Origin: Floccularia luteovirens
Taxonomy: Eukaryota; Basidiomycota; Agaricomycetes; Agaricales; Squamanitaceae
Reading direction: 5' to 3'
Assembly: GCA_009739215.1 (NCBI GenBank)
Contig: VSJF01000007.1
Span: 1,851,072-1,915,071, forward strand
DNA length: 64,000 nucleotides
The translations under genes and the position numbers were made by a program. Position 1 is the first letter of the stretch, and every line of letters begins with the position of its first letter. The notes below the pieces were generated by a model. It had not been told where the DNA came from. It was given only the letters and a program-made list of their open reading frames with translations, and did no database searches. Below, piece after piece: positions 24,949 through 36,655 of this stretch.

Positions 24949-27435
24949 TTATTCTATCCCATGGACTGTCCGAATTCCCATCACCCGTCGTAAAATTGAA
25001 CGCAACATAAGCGCACACATCCCCAGACTAGCCATGATGGTATACCCATTCCGACCGGCGAGCTCATGACTGAAAATTTGTTCTCGATATTTCGAAAACC
25101 ACCTCGAGATATCTACAGAGATCGTCTGCAAACTGTGTGTTCGGAATATCCATGCTGGGTAGCGAATAAAGTTGTGCAAGGTATCCACAAGTGTTATGCT
25201 TGCCATAGAGCTCCTTCTCCTATCAGGTCGCGTGCCGGCACGTTGACCTTGAGCAGCATTGGCGGAAACTCGAGTTCTGCGAAAACCAGAGGAAGGAGGA
25301 GTGTGACCCAAAAACCTATTCGCACTTTCTCCAATTTGATTCCGTATAGACAGGGTTGTCCTCGAGTTCAGGATAGGTAGCACAACAGAGCTGACAAGGC
25401 ATTGCACAATATCTAACGGCCATCGGACTAAAGACTGGGTCAGAAGTTCCCTAACAGAGGGGCGTGCTTCCAGTTCCTTAAGCCGCGTCTCAACCCTGCT
25501 CAGCTGATCTTCCAGTGCCCCCCTAGTCCTCCGGTTTCTCTGAGTTTCAAGCTCGAATTCAGCTTGTAGTTTTTTCAGTTGTAGGGCATAATCTTCCCGC
25601 GAATCAAACACCTCACTCTCTTCTGCGGCTACCTCGTGCACCACGATAGTTGGCTGTTGCGTATCGACTGTGTTATTTTCCGTTTTTGAAACCAGTTCAA
25701 TCATGTTTTGAGTATCATTTTCTATGGTCGTGGAATCCTCGGCACCAAATATATCACGTACAGCCATCCTATGTATCTTGTGTTTGCTTCTTGCCCTCAT
25801 CCGAGTTGATTTTACACTCCCTTCTCCAGTATCTTGGGTATCCGATGGTACGTTCCCATTTTGTCGGGGCATACTGGTGCTCTCATTTTTCTCAGAACTG
25901 TCACGTTCTGGGTTGATTTTGGGTGAAGCAACGTCAATCGGAACAAGGGTATTAGAGGTATCTTTGGGAATATCGTCTTGAACTTGGGTGTCTTCCGGAT
26001 GACTAACCAATGGTTCTGTTTCTTCGACGGGAACATGTTTGATGGTCTCCCCTATTTCAACCTCCCAAGCAGCAGCGCCAACAGGATGTTCTGACAGAAG
26101 TTCTTCAATACTTGGTTCCTCTTTGTGTCTTGTAATTGCGAAGGGGATTGACTCTCCGTCGAATACTCCAGAATCAACCTCGTTGCTAACATTCGCATTG
26201 ATAATGATAGTACGATCTTCGTTATCTTGCAATGAAGTGGGTATTGCAGATGCTGTAAGAATTCAAGTCAGACACCTGAATGAGTCTTGTGATGAATAAA
26301 ACTCACACTCGCTCGCAGTCTCATATATCTCTTCACGGCTGGAATCATAAGAATCACTGTCCGAAAATACTTTCCCTCCTACAGGAATTGCGAGACGTGG
26401 TTGAGGTTGGCGTATTTCCACATCTTGTTCTACAAACTGTACTTCAGGACTATCCATAGAGTGATACACTCCGTCACCATCAGTATATGTTTCTGAAGGT
26501 TGGAAAGCTTGCAGATTGAAAGGGTTCTCTCCATTAGGTTGGTAGACTTCAATATTTGGATAGAATGTTTGGCCTGTATGTGGAGGGAATGGGAGTGGAC
26601 GTGGTGAGTGAGTGGACAAGGTCTGCTGCACGAAAGAAGTATCGATAAATGGCGACCCCCCAGTATTGTGGGGGGTGTACATATGTGGGGGTGTGAAATA
26701 CCCATCCGAGAAGTTAGTTACCGTCTGTCCCGAATATGTCGGCGGCAAAGGTAGAAGTCTCGGTTCCTTGACGGGTGATTGTATAGCTGGAGGCTCGACT
26801 GCATCAAAGTCGTCCATAGAAACAGAAGAAGCATTGCTATGACTTCTTTCCCTTCCACTGAGAGAATTATGTGCTCCTCGTTTATAAGATTTTACGGGGG
26901 AAACAGAACGGGAGGAATTCTCTAGGCTCGCCACCATTCCTCTAACGCGTCCATTTCCAGTCGTAGAAGATCGCTTACGACCCCTTGATTCTACCACTGA
27001 CTCCTCCTCCGTCATCCTGTCATAGCTGGGAAAGGTCCCTGCAACACCTGCACCAGGAAGCGTATCTGCGCGCCTCGTCCGTTGTGGTGTAGCTTCAAGG
27101 TCATCCTCAAGGATATCCGCACGACTGTTACTTCTTAGCGACTTCATTGGAGGAACAGGTAGTGGCCTTGGTATTTCGTCAGTCAAGCTTTTGCTATAAC
27201 GATGTTTTGCAGCACGGGTAAAGCCGTGCTTTGTGGGAGAAGTCGGAGATGGAGAGGAAGGGACATAATGGTAGGCAGTGTTTGCCTGATAGTGCGGAGA
27301 TGATGAGGAGCGCGAGAGTAGTGCGGTAGATGTTGTCTTGATGGCATAAGGGTGAGGGTTAGGCTTAAGGGCATCCTTTGACGGGGACAATGAACGTGGA
27401 AATGAAAATACAGATGATGTGCTGGTAACAGGCAT
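24949..27435 (-). CDS. Large disordered protein with coiled coil and hydrophobic C-terminal segments, unknown function
   Basis: Two exons (27435-26307 and 26252-24949, a 54-nt intron) give about 810 residues. The N-terminal half is Ser/Pro-rich (SFPRSLSPSKDALK, RPLPVPPMKSLRS, RLLPLPPTYSG) with many SP sites. The middle is acidic. Around residues 590-640 a coiled coil is evident (LKKLQAEFELETQRNRR, LSRVETRLKELEA). Two hydrophobic segments follow, WPLDIVQCLVSSVVLPILN and YTIMASLGMCALMLRSI, the latter near the very C-terminus. This could make it a tail-anchored or membrane-associated adaptor. I do not recognise the family. The gene looks intact, with no stops and a clean splice. Confidence 0.75.
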
Positions 27436-27619
27436 TTTTTAACAGAACTGTTATACAGGCTGGACAATGAACGCCACGATGAGCTCGATATAGTGGTGAA
27501 CGTTTTTCAATGATGAAGACAATTCAGATTAAGCGAGTTTGGCTTTCATGCTCACTGTATCCTCATATAACCACGTGATTGTTCACAACAGCTAATACGG
27601 CCCGGAATACAAAGTACGA

Positions 27620-28990
27620 CTAGTCATTTTTTACTGTAAGAGACGCAAGTTTCCTTATCTCTACAATCCTCGCCTTATCGGTTGGTGTACATATGTTGTA
27701 GAGGACAACCTCCAACCTTGATCGACCAAGTATCCTCCTGTGGTGTAGTGCCTGATGCAAGAGTGTGACGCTAAATCTGTCATCGTCACGGATGGCGAGG
27801 TGTCGCAGATAAGGCCATGCGGGAACATTACGCATGTTTGCTTTCCCATCCTCGATCATCGCTTCAATAAATCCATTGGAATGTAGCCGCGCCAAGAACA
27901 GCTGAGTAACGAAAGGGAACGCTCTACAAATTTTGGAACCAAACTCTATCATCCCTTCAATATCTGATAAGACGAGTTTCCGAATACGAGGAAAATTTGG
28001 TGAGGTCGAGCGGCGCGTGAAGCTATCATTTACGTCGTGCCATTCCCTTGACTTGAGTCCCCTCAAAACCAACGTTGCCAGATTAGGCGTTGAAAATGTT
28101 GCCAAGAACCCTGCGACATCTGCTTTGCTCTGACGGATCCGGTGCACTTCTACTTCGAGGTAAAGAAGGTTGGGAAGAGTTATGGTTACAGAAGCTTGGG
28201 TTTGTGGAGGTGACTCTGCTTCTTCCATGTGTCTAAGGAGGGCCGCGATGTCGTCCTGGATAGTAAGATATTTGAGGAGAGGAGATGCGTTCAACATCTC
28301 TCGGAGCTTATTAAGACTCGGCCAGCGAGTGCTAAGTCGTAGCTCCAATGTGGTCAGGTTAAGCAAAGGGGGTCCATTCCAACTGATGTACACCCCTTGC
28401 AATCTGACAGTGGACAGTTGTGGTGACCCGGAGGTGAAAAATGAAGGTATAGTTTCGGCAGAGAGTATACCCTCTCTGTATATATCCGCTTGTATTGTCA
28501 ATGTTCGCAGTTGCGGTACCATGATATGTTCCATCGCTTGTAGAATCAGAGGGAGGTTTCCTACATGGGTTACGAGTATAACCAAGCTACGCCAGCGACG
28601 GCTCTCTGATGCGACACGATTCATGAGCGAGTTGATTGGCATACGCGTAAAATCGATTGTGATGTGAAGTGGCAGCCCACAAGAGCGCCGAAGATACAGA
28701 GGCATCCAATCCAGTGAATGTCCTATTTCTGACCTCAAACGGCGGTGCGCATCTGCTGATCGCGATATCTGGATGGACGTCCACATTATTGGCATCTGTA
28801 GCGCTAGCTCCCGCCATCTACGGCAAATTTGGCTGACCGCTGTTGGGAACAGATGGTGTAGTTGGTTTTTGGAAAAGAGTGGTCGATGCGGATAATTAGC
28901 ATCTTTCGGGGCAAGAGTATAGGACCCTATTTCAAATACGATCTCGAGAAGTTCATTGGGAAGTGAGTGGATTGGCGATGTCGAAGTCAT
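27620..28990 (-). CDS. F-box protein with leucine-rich repeats
   Basis: Single exon, 456 residues. The N-terminal F-box is clear (HSLPNELLEIVFEIG.., ISQICRRWRELALQMPIMWTSI, residues about 7-75). The rest has irregular leucine-rich strands (LRTLTIQADIY, LSTVRLQGVYISW, LTTLELRLSTRW, LLKYLTIQDDI, LATLVLRGLKSRE, IRKLVLSDIEG) as in SCF substrate receptors of Agaricomycetes. The substrate is unknown. It lies head to tail after the unknown 810-residue gene. No breaks seen. Confidence 0.88.
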   Translation of the reverse strand: MTSTSPIHSLPNELLEIVFEIGSYTLAPKDANYPHRPLFSKNQLHHLFPTAVSQICRRWRELALQMPIMWTSIQISRSADAHRRLRSEIGHSLDWMPLYLRRSCGLPLHITIDFTRMPINSLMNRVASESRRWRSLVILVTHVGNLPLILQAMEHIMVPQLRTLTIQADIYREGILSAETIPSFFTSGSPQLSTVRLQGVYISWNGPPLLNLTTLELRLSTRWPSLNKLREMLNASPLLKYLTIQDDIAALLRHMEEAESPPQTQASVTITLPNLLYLEVEVHRIRQSKADVAGFLATFSTPNLATLVLRGLKSREWHDVNDSFTRRSTSPNFPRIRKLVLSDIEGMIEFGSKICRAFPFVTQLFLARLHSNGFIEAMIEDGKANMRNVPAWPYLRHLAIRDDDRFSVTLLHQALHHRRILGRSRLEVVLYNICTPTDKARIVEIRKLASLTVKND

Positions 28991-29113
28991 AGTCTGTATT
29001 GGCCGCAGAAAACGTGTGTAAATATAGGTCTGGTCACAAATAGAGGCGTGTTATAACCATCAAGGGTGGGTGGTCGACTTTATATAGTGCGAGGGACAGA
29101 ATTGTTGAAGGTA

Positions 29114-29584
29114 TCAGTGGCAGGACGGATCTCGCCCTTTTATCCTTTGAACGGTCTTGAGTGCGATACTAAGAACTCGCTTTAAATGAGATCTATTTAT
29201 AGCAGGTCCGATGACTATGAATTCTGTTAATGGAACCCGTTGCTTGACGTTTCGCGACGACCACACTCCCACAAGATTACTTCCTTGTACGTTGCTAGTC
29301 CTACCACCCCGTATAGGGGGCCATCCATAACATAATAGCCTATAAGGTTCAATGTTGTGAAACACGTGCTCTTGGCTCTTGAGTGTTTTCGAGAAGAGTT
29401 TCCCACACAACGGATGATAATCGCGAGGGAGGATGTACTTGCCGTTTAATTTAAGCAATAGAGCTTGAGTAGTTTGACAGATGACACTTACCTTCAAACC
29501 CGTGGTTTGGTGACAGTCGATCATGTTGCCATCCACCCCGCCAAGCAATTCAACTAGTGTACACGAGAGTTTCCTTAATGGCAT
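29114..29584 (-). CDS. Short open frame, function unknown, may not be a gene
   Basis: A 156-codon frame starting MPLRKLSCTLVELLGG and including GKYILPRDYHPLCGKLF and YRLLCYGWPPIRGG. No domain or family recognised, no clear splice sites, and composition is ordinary. It lies between the F-box gene and the con-13-like gene in the same orientation. It could be a small gene, a decayed fragment or chance. Confidence 0.25.
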   Translation of the reverse strand: MPLRKLSCTLVELLGGVDGNMIDCHQTTGLKVSVICQTTQALLLKLNGKYILPRDYHPLCGKLFSKTLKSQEHVFHNIEPYRLLCYGWPPIRGGRTSNVQGSNLVGVWSSRNVKQRVPLTEFIVIGPAINRSHLKRVLSIALKTVQRIKGRDPSCH

Positions 29585-29620
29585 GTCAACGGGATAAACC
29601 GTTGTTGCAGGGTATAATCG

Positions 29621-30801
29621 CTATAATTTGGTGGCGAGAGCGACACAAGTCAGCAGCGCTGTATAGAACCAAGGCCGGGGTGTATGGGTAGATGCAGCGT
29701 TGCTGTCACTATTGTCACCCTTCTCGATTGTAGTTGGAGAAGATATACTTGATTGAAGGGTACCAGAAGGCAGTGCTGTTGCTGGTGGGCTTGGATTCAT
29801 ACGCAGACCATCAAGGAGCGGAGGACCGTTAGTATGCCTGTATAATGGAGTTGTTGTCAGAAACTAGGATGGGACGACTAGGTATCACGTCTAACCTTGC
29901 TCCGTCACTCAACGAACCTGCTGCACATGTGTTGGCAAATAAGGTCCCCGAATCGTATAAATCAAGGCTGTTCATGAACGAAAGTTGGTGCGACATGCAA
30001 ACCATGTCCCAGCCTGGTGGAAGCATTCCCTCGTGTGTTAAGATGTAAATTTTTACTACACTCATTTGTGCAAATTCCTATATTATGGAATCGAAATGAG
30101 TAAACTAAAGTCATTCATCAGATACACCGTACCTCCACCGCATTATTCGTGCCATACGTATCTGGTGCACAACTATCCTGTGATATCGAATCCAACCACG
30201 CTTGCTGACTAGAGTAGGGTGTTTGTGAGGCATAATCGTAGGCATGAGTGGCCTTGGTTAGAGTAAGTAAGTCAATTTGGAAACATAGGGCCTCAGGGAA
30301 GCATACCTCATGTAACCAAGTATCTTGGGCACAGTCACCAAAAAAGTGAATATCTCCAGTGGTAAGAGTGTACGCATGTGTCACGTTACTAGGCAAAATG
30401 ACCACCGTGCTTACATATCGCCTTAATCCCACCGGAACACGACCCAACCGCTCAGTTACAGTATCTAATGTCATATTTGCGTTACCGCATCGACACACAG
30501 TCCAAGGGTCACCACAATCATCGTATGTGATATTTGTTGCAACCATGTCGGTTGTACATTCTCCGATACTGGAAGTATATGCGGCGCAGTTATCTGGTAT
30601 AGTTTGGAGGGTTTCAAAAGAAGCTTGTGGGGAGTACAAGTTGTCTGTCATGTCAAAGGATAGGCTAGGTTGTTGTGGCCGGAGAACAAGTGGTTGACGT
30701 GAAGGAGCTCCAGGATCCGTATCAGCCAAACGCTTAGAAATAGGAAGTGCATAAGAGAACGAGATAAACAGGCAAAGTAAGACCAGCTTGGTGAAAAACA
30801 T
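29621..30801 (-). CDS. con-13-like secreted protein with HEXXH motif and GPI-like tail
   Basis: N-terminal signal peptide (MFFTKLVLLCLFISFSYALP). The core has the family pattern NCAAYTSS, DDCGDPWTVCRCGNANM, RLGRVPVGLRRYVSTVV and GDIHFFGDC. The zinc motif is made by splicing: the exon ending WLHE joins ATHAYDYA across a 54-nt intron (about 30260-30313), giving HEATH. Later exons give AQMSVVKIY, GTLFANTCAAG and a Ser/Thr-rich C-terminus ending in a hydrophobic stretch (FYTALLTCVALATKL), consistent with a GPI anchor. The family is known from Neurospora conidiation-specific protein 13; protease activity is suggested by HEXXH but not proven. The HEXXH intron is stop-free and divisible by three, so retention would insert 18 residues between HE and ATH. 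Confidence 0.8.
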
Positions 30802-31039
30802 TTAAATAGGAGTACACAAATTATGTCCAGCCAGTGGAATGGGGAAAATGAAGGTGAAAAACTAAGTAACATGGTCTTTTTGAATATATACACATTTATG
30901 ACAGTGTATGAGATGATGATACTGTGTTTCAATTGAGACATATACCTCGAAACAAGAGTAGTAAGTACCTCAAACTTGCAAAAGATAATGTATTTGGTTC
31001 CAAGCTAGCAGGCAAACTTGGATTATGTAAAGACTTTGG
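30802..31039. promoter_or_regulatory. Upstream region of the con-13-like gene
   Basis: Contains the block GTCCAGCCAGTGGAATGGG (about 30821) and GAAGGTGAAAAACTAAGTAAC that reappears in slightly altered form at about 31137, marking the edge of a small duplication described next. Confidence 0.5.
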
Positions 31040-31190
31040 ACATATCTTTCCTGCCATAAGAGGCACAGTTATCTGGTATAGTAAGACCGACTTGGTGAAT
31101 AACATTTGATAGGAGCTGAAGAGTACAGAAATTAAGTCCAGCCAGTGGAATGGGAGAAACGAAGGTGAAAAACCAGGTAACGTTGAATTT
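31040..31190 (-). pseudogene. Decayed partial duplicate of the con-13-like gene 5' end and promoter
   Basis: Plus-strand sequence 31060-31190 matches the con-13-like gene in the same orientation in two pieces. GCACAGTTATCTGGTATAGT corresponds to about 30584-30603 (inside the coding region), then AAGACCGACTTGGTGAATAACAT corresponds to about 30780-30803 (signal-peptide codons), followed by the promoter block with GTCCAGCCAGTGGAATGGG. About 175 bases between these parts are missing from the copy. The duplicate therefore carries an internal deletion and no intact frame. Confidence 0.7.
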
Positions 31191-31214
31191 ATTCCCGCTA
31201 CCGTAACGTATAGC

Positions 31215-31330
31215 TTGGGGTCTTATGGACACATACCCCATTGCTACGCCACCTGATTCACCTGTCGACCTGCAATTTCCACATGCGATTGAGCAAAGGA
31301 TCAATAATGTATATCATTTCATACTCCTTT
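31215..31330 (+). pseudogene. Decayed CRN (Crinkler) C-terminal fragment
   Basis: The plus strand here reads ATTGCTACGCCACCTGATTC, then ACCTGTCGACCTGCAATTTCC, and ends ATGTATATCATTTCATA. This matches the intact CRN gene at about 62330-62430 (ATTGCCACACCACCTGATAC ... GTATATCATTTCATA) base for base over about 100 bases with scattered changes. Similarity starts near 31215 and stops near 31330. There is no open frame of useful length. It abuts the con-13-like duplicate, so both pieces were probably moved or duplicated together or into the same spot. Confidence 0.75.
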
Positions 31331-31743
31331 TTGATGAAATGCAGTTGGACCAAATTGTGACAAAGCTGATGGATTAGTTTGTCCCATTTAACACTTTCTG
31401 CACCGATTGCTTAATATTAAGTAGTTTATCTCTGATAAGTATCATAACTCAACCTTGGAGCTTTGGAACGCTTTTGTGATAGACACAGCGATAGCTTACG
31501 TAAAGGGTTTGGACATGTGTCCATGTCGAATGACTTTCCTGCGAAAAAGAACCGGAGTGTTAACGATATTCATACCCTTCAGTCATAGGGACTGTCTCTT
31601 TTGATACTTCTTGGGTCGTCTTCACTTGAATATTTCAAGTGGCTTCGGTCTAACCCCTACATAATCCTACCGTGGAGTCCATACCCCTCCGAGTCTTTAC
31701 TCGTCCTGCACAGCATCCTCCTCTACCACCAACAGCATATCAC
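31331..31743. other. Spacer before the phosphate transporter
   Basis: No gene. A segment near 31500-31550 (TTTGGACAT .. TTTCCTGC) weakly resembles 31030-31050, so additional repeat debris may be present. Confidence 0.4.
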
Positions 31744-34700
31744 ATGAAATTTAGGTGTCGTATATTGTGCCTATTTTGTTTATCTTTTCAGGTTGCTTAC
31801 CAATTGGAAGTTCTTCTCTGAAGTTCAATGCGGTCTCGGAATGGTGGGAAGAATATATTTCGTCAGTTATCATAAATGTATCATTGGCTTCTTGCACGGA
31901 TTGACGGAAGGATACTAGCTATGATACTTTGAAGAAGTACATATATCAACTTGAAAAACAAAAATATGGGCCTGATCATCCACGTACCCATGATCTTGAG
32001 TCAAACGAGCAAACATCTTTGCTAGCAATAGAGGACCAAACCCCTAGCGATTCCGTGTTTATACCTCTGTTAGACCGAGAATTGAAGAAAATTATACTTT
32101 TCTACGAAACCCAAGAGAAGGAGCTGTTCGACGAGTTGACTGAACTAGAAGAGGCTATTGATAAACAGGAGGAGGCAGGGCTTGCTGCAGGGGATCATTA
32201 CCTCGATAATTTTGATGAAGAAGACGAGGAAGACGAGGAGGATGATGAAAGTTTAACTTCCCCTATCAGTCCTGATGGGGCACGTCAATCGACCTCTGGT
32301 CGTCGTAAATCGACTTCTTTAGGCCGGATTCGTAGGCCTCGTCGTAGTGAGCTTATTTGTTCAACGCCTTATGATATCCAATCATCATCATCATTTAGTT
32401 TCTGGAACTAGCAATGCAGGACTATCGCCAGATGCTCACCGTCATAGTATATCTTCAAGCGACGACCACGAAAATTTCGGTTCGCTGCATCATTCCAGAC
32501 CTGGAACTCTCAGCAAAATCACGTCGAAATTCAACATCTTGAAAGATAGCTTTACGTCCTCACATGATGAAACAATTTGGACATCACGCACGGATTATGC
32601 CTACGATACCAGACTTCTGTTCAAACGCAGAATCACAACACTTTACATCTCTTTCACCAACCTTAAATCCTACGTAGAAGTCAATTATTCCGGTTTTCGA
32701 AAGATTATCAAAAAGTAAGATCTCATGTTTTCCTTTACTGTTACTGATATTTTCCTCGAGGTACGACAAGGTTACATATTCCGAGGTTAGCCCTATCTTT
32801 TTATACATACGATTACCCCACAATCTCAACATGACACAAAACAGCTCAAAGACCGATACCTTCATAATGTCGTAGAAGTCTCCTTACCATTTACACAAGC
32901 ATCCAAAGATCGCCTCAGTGATGGTATCAACAGACTTGTTGAGCTCTACGCCAAGTGCGTCACACGGGACGATAAAGCATCAGCCAAACAACAGCTGCGC
33001 CTTCACCAACGTGAAAATATCGCTTGGGAAAGAGATACCGTATGGAGACAGATGATTGGGCGAGAAATAAGAGGTGAAGGAGATACCAAAGATACAGCTG
33101 GTGCTTCTCTTGTCAAGGCACCCGAAGAAGGCTTGGTCGAGATTCCGACACCAATTGGTGGATTCAAGATCACCAAACGAATGATATTTATGGTTCTAGC
33201 TATTGCGACCTTTGTAACGTTGTTGAATATCCAGGTTGTGCCTGGCGTGGAAGCTAACAGATGCTTGGCGATCCTGGTCTTCTGCACGATATTATGGGCA
33301 ACTGAGGTCGGTGTTTCGTTGATATATTTAAATCTTTCGGCTTCTGATCTGTTCTGTCCGTCCTGTTAGGCTATCCCACTTTTCGTAACTTCAATGTTTG
33401 TGCCCCTGCTGCTTATCGTTTTCGATGTTATATGCGACGACCAAGGAAACAGATTAGAAATACAAGATGCTACCAAGTACGTTTTAACCTTTTTTTCAAA
33501 AAACCTATATTCATGAATGATAGATATGTATTTTCAATCATGTTTTCACCCACGATAATGCTGCTCATTGGTGGCTTCACTATCTCGTCTGCATTGAGCA
33601 AAACAAACATTGATCGCATGATTATCACCAAAGTTCTAAGTTTGGCTGGTTCACGACCAAGTAGAGTGTTGCTCGCTTTCATGGGTGTCTCGTGCTTTGC
33701 TAGTATGTGGATCAGGTGACTTTTCTTTTCTACTCCCCGTAAAGAACCTTGGTGCTAATCATATTTTCCAAAGCAATGTTGCTGCGCCAACACTCTGCTT
33801 TACACTAATAAGGGTTTGCAATTCACACATCTTCACATTCTAATCAAGTTTCTTAATACAAAACACAACTTTTAGCCTATCTTGCGCACATTACCACCGA
33901 ATTCGGCTTTCGGTCCGTGTCTCATTGTAAGTACCGTTGTGAGCAACTCTAGGCTCTATGATTTTTACTTAATTCCTTATTCATTGATGGGTTAGCTGGC
34001 AATCGCATTGGCTGCAAACATAGGTGGTCAAAGTTCACCTATCTCATCCCCGCAAAACCTTATCGCGCTACAAGCGATGGATCCCCAAATAAGTTGGGCT
34101 CAATGGTTCGCCGTGGCTTTGCCGGTATCGGGAGTATCGATCGTCCTCATTTGGCTACTATTACTGGTATCTTATCGACCCTCTCGCTCTCCAGATGGAG
34201 AAGGGGAAATTGAAATCAAGCCGATAAGGCCAACCAAAGAGCCATTTACGTTCAAACAATATTGGGTATCATTTGTCTGTTTGTTGACCATCGGTTTATG
34301 GTGCGTTGAACACGGAATCGAGGAATATGTCGGTGATATGGGAGTCATCGCCATTCTACCTGTGGTTGCATTCTTTTCCACGGGGGTTTTGAAAAAGGTA
34401 AATCTGTCCCATTATAGGATTACCTTTGTAATCTAATGGTCTTTTCAAGGGTGACTTTGAACATTTTGCATGGACCATTGTCTTTTTGGCTATGGGCGGG
34501 ATTGCCTTGGGAAAAGGTGTAACTTCCAGCGGTTTGCTCAGCGTTATGGATTCCCGAATCCACAACCTTGTTGGGGGCTTCAACCTATACGGCGTTGTTC
34601 TGATTTTATCGCCCGTTATTCTGGTGACTATGCTTCTGTCCTACCTTGATTATATTACTCAAGGTAGTTTTAGATCATCTCCACTTTTATCAGTCATACG

Positions 34701-35191
34701 ATAGCCAGTATCCTCCTAGTACCCATCGCTAAGGAAGTGGGATCGAATCTACCGGATGATCATGCAAACCTTCTGATATTTATTACCGCTCTCATATGCT
34801 CAACTGGAATGGGAATGCCTGTATCTGGTTTCCCTAACCAAACAGCGTTAGTCCTAATTTTTGATCAGGCTTCTTCATGTGCCTTCTATATTAACCGACG
34901 ACTCTTTTCTGCCCTTAGAGCTACACAAGAGGATGAAATGGGCGAGCTGTACCTCAGCAATATTGATTTCCTAAAGAACGGTGTTCCTGCTAGTATAATA
35001 GCGACAATTGTTAGTCTCGTTCCCCTAACGATGTTTTTTTTTCATTTCTCGACCCTGATCTAATTCAAATTTTGCAGGTCGTTGCTACGGTCGGGTTTCT
35101 TCTGATGTCAGCTATCGGGTGAGTGAAAAAAAAAATCAACGAAGTTGTTGTCTTTGTGCATGTACCTGACATTGTATTGTTTAGCCTGTGA
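31744..35191 (+). CDS. SPX-domain phosphate transporter (Pho87/Pho90/Pho91 type)
   Basis: Low-affinity phosphate carrier of the divalent-anion symporter (DASS) superfamily with an N-terminal SPX inositol-pyrophosphate sensor. ATG 31744 is supported because splicing 31755-31810 and 31862-31918 yields MKFSSSLKFNAVSEWWEEYI then YDTLKKYIYQLEKQK, the classic SPX start. The SPX domain is interrupted by an acidic DEEDEEDEEDDE loop and resumes with FKRRITTLYISFTNLKSYVEVNYSGFRKIIKKYDK. Many membrane helices follow (MIFMVLAIATFVTLLNI, IMLLIGGFTISSAL). The substrate hairpin NIGGQSSPISSPQNLIAL is complete, as is the second half (GMGMPVSGFPNQTAATQEDE). The last exon adds GL and stops at 35191. About 14 short introns. 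Whether it acts at the plasma membrane (Pho87/90) or vacuole (Pho91) cannot be told. Confidence 0.92.
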
Positions 35192-36655
35192 TGGGAACAG
35201 AACAAGATTGTATAGTTGCGTGTCGGGATGTCATGCAAAGTCATTGTCGACCCGATGCTCCGTTAGTTCAAAATATATGTTCAGGGGTTTCCATTATGTT
35301 CGGCGACATCAACTATTTCTATAAACCACTTAGTATTTCTGATGATCAGGCATTACGAGTCCGCGAACCACTCGTATATATATGCTTGGCAGAATTAACA
35401 ATATTAATCCTTTTTTATACAAATCAAACAAAGGACCTGAGAATTCGGAGTCCTTCACACTATAGCTGCGGCCCGAAAAGGAGATTTTTTAAGATCCTAA
35501 TGGGTGTTTTCAACCCCTTCAGGAAACTGGTAAGGATCATTGTTTCCCTCGCGGACACTATGTATGTATACTTGACAAGCGTCAGTACATCAAAATATGA
35601 ATTGGCCTGAGAAGGAACAGTTGGGAATGATGATTCAGATAATACAGTTAAAAAAATATGGGATAACGCGATTGTCAAAGTACCGGTTGGAGCAACTTCA
35701 CTGCGCTTTGGGCTTCTCACTAACAGCGTGTGCTGACTCGCACTTGCTTAAAAGTTGAATACTTGGTGTAAAGTTCACGCGGTCATCGCGGGGGGAGTGG
35801 GGAGGCACTTTGTATAACCCTTTGGCAGATCAAATCAAACCCCAGCTACACTATCATGTGGTCCGTTGTTTGTTTTGTGTGTGGCATATGATGTTATTTA
35901 TTTCATTTCAAATACGACTTGTTCTAATTGGAAGATGTACCGGGGTAGCTTATATCCAGTTGAACTGGAAATTGAAGGGTAGATATGTCTCTTTACCTGT
36001 GGATGTATTACGACTTTCTGACATGGTATTGCGTGTACACAGCATACCGTCGAGAAATATTTAACCCCCTCGGTTCTAAATACAGCCATTTTACCCTCTC
36101 GATCGGAACCGAACAAGGGATTGTCACAAACTTGACATCTAAAAATATTTTACGCATAAGTGTCTATCGAGAATGCTGCAAACGTACTTGATAACCTATT
36201 GTCGACATCATTTTTCAAAAAATAAAAATAAAAATAAAATACATAGTCCATCTGCTTAATTGTATTTCCGAGTGCATGCCTTTAAGCGGTCACCATTCTT
36301 CTCATCGTCAAGAGAAATCATGCTCTCAAATACCTCGTGGCCTTGATGTATAGCGCTTCGAAGAGTAATACAAAAAGCGGTCGTCTCCTAAGACCGCGGA
36401 AGACCCTCAATGTCATTGCCGTGTCAAACTGATTTTTTACATCATTTTTTTGAGCGCCTTCTGAAAACCAATACTATAGTAAAAGAGGGTCTTATGATCA
36501 TAAATTGAAAAGAAAATATAAAATGAAATAAATCAATAGATCATCCGCTAGGGTTGCTGTAGAAGGTGGGGGTATCAATATTTAAAATCGTATGGGTCGT
36601 AAACAAACATGAAAAAAAAGTAAATAAAGGTTCATCTCAGTAATACGATAATTGT
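35192..36655. other. Intergenic, no gene seen
   Basis: A 140-codon plus frame (35188-35610) begins across the transporter stop and has one hydrophobic stretch (VYICLAELTILILFY), but no family match and no homology to its neighbour. I treat it as chance. A-rich low complexity occurs at 36216-36240. Confidence 0.4.

Noticed and set aside
28170..28667. 165-codon plus frame
   Set aside because: Antisense shadow of the intact F-box gene.
35188..35610. 140-codon plus-strand frame starting across the phosphate transporter stop
   Set aside because: No domain, start codon overlaps the stop region of the upstream gene, and composition is not coding-like apart from one hydrophobic stretch.
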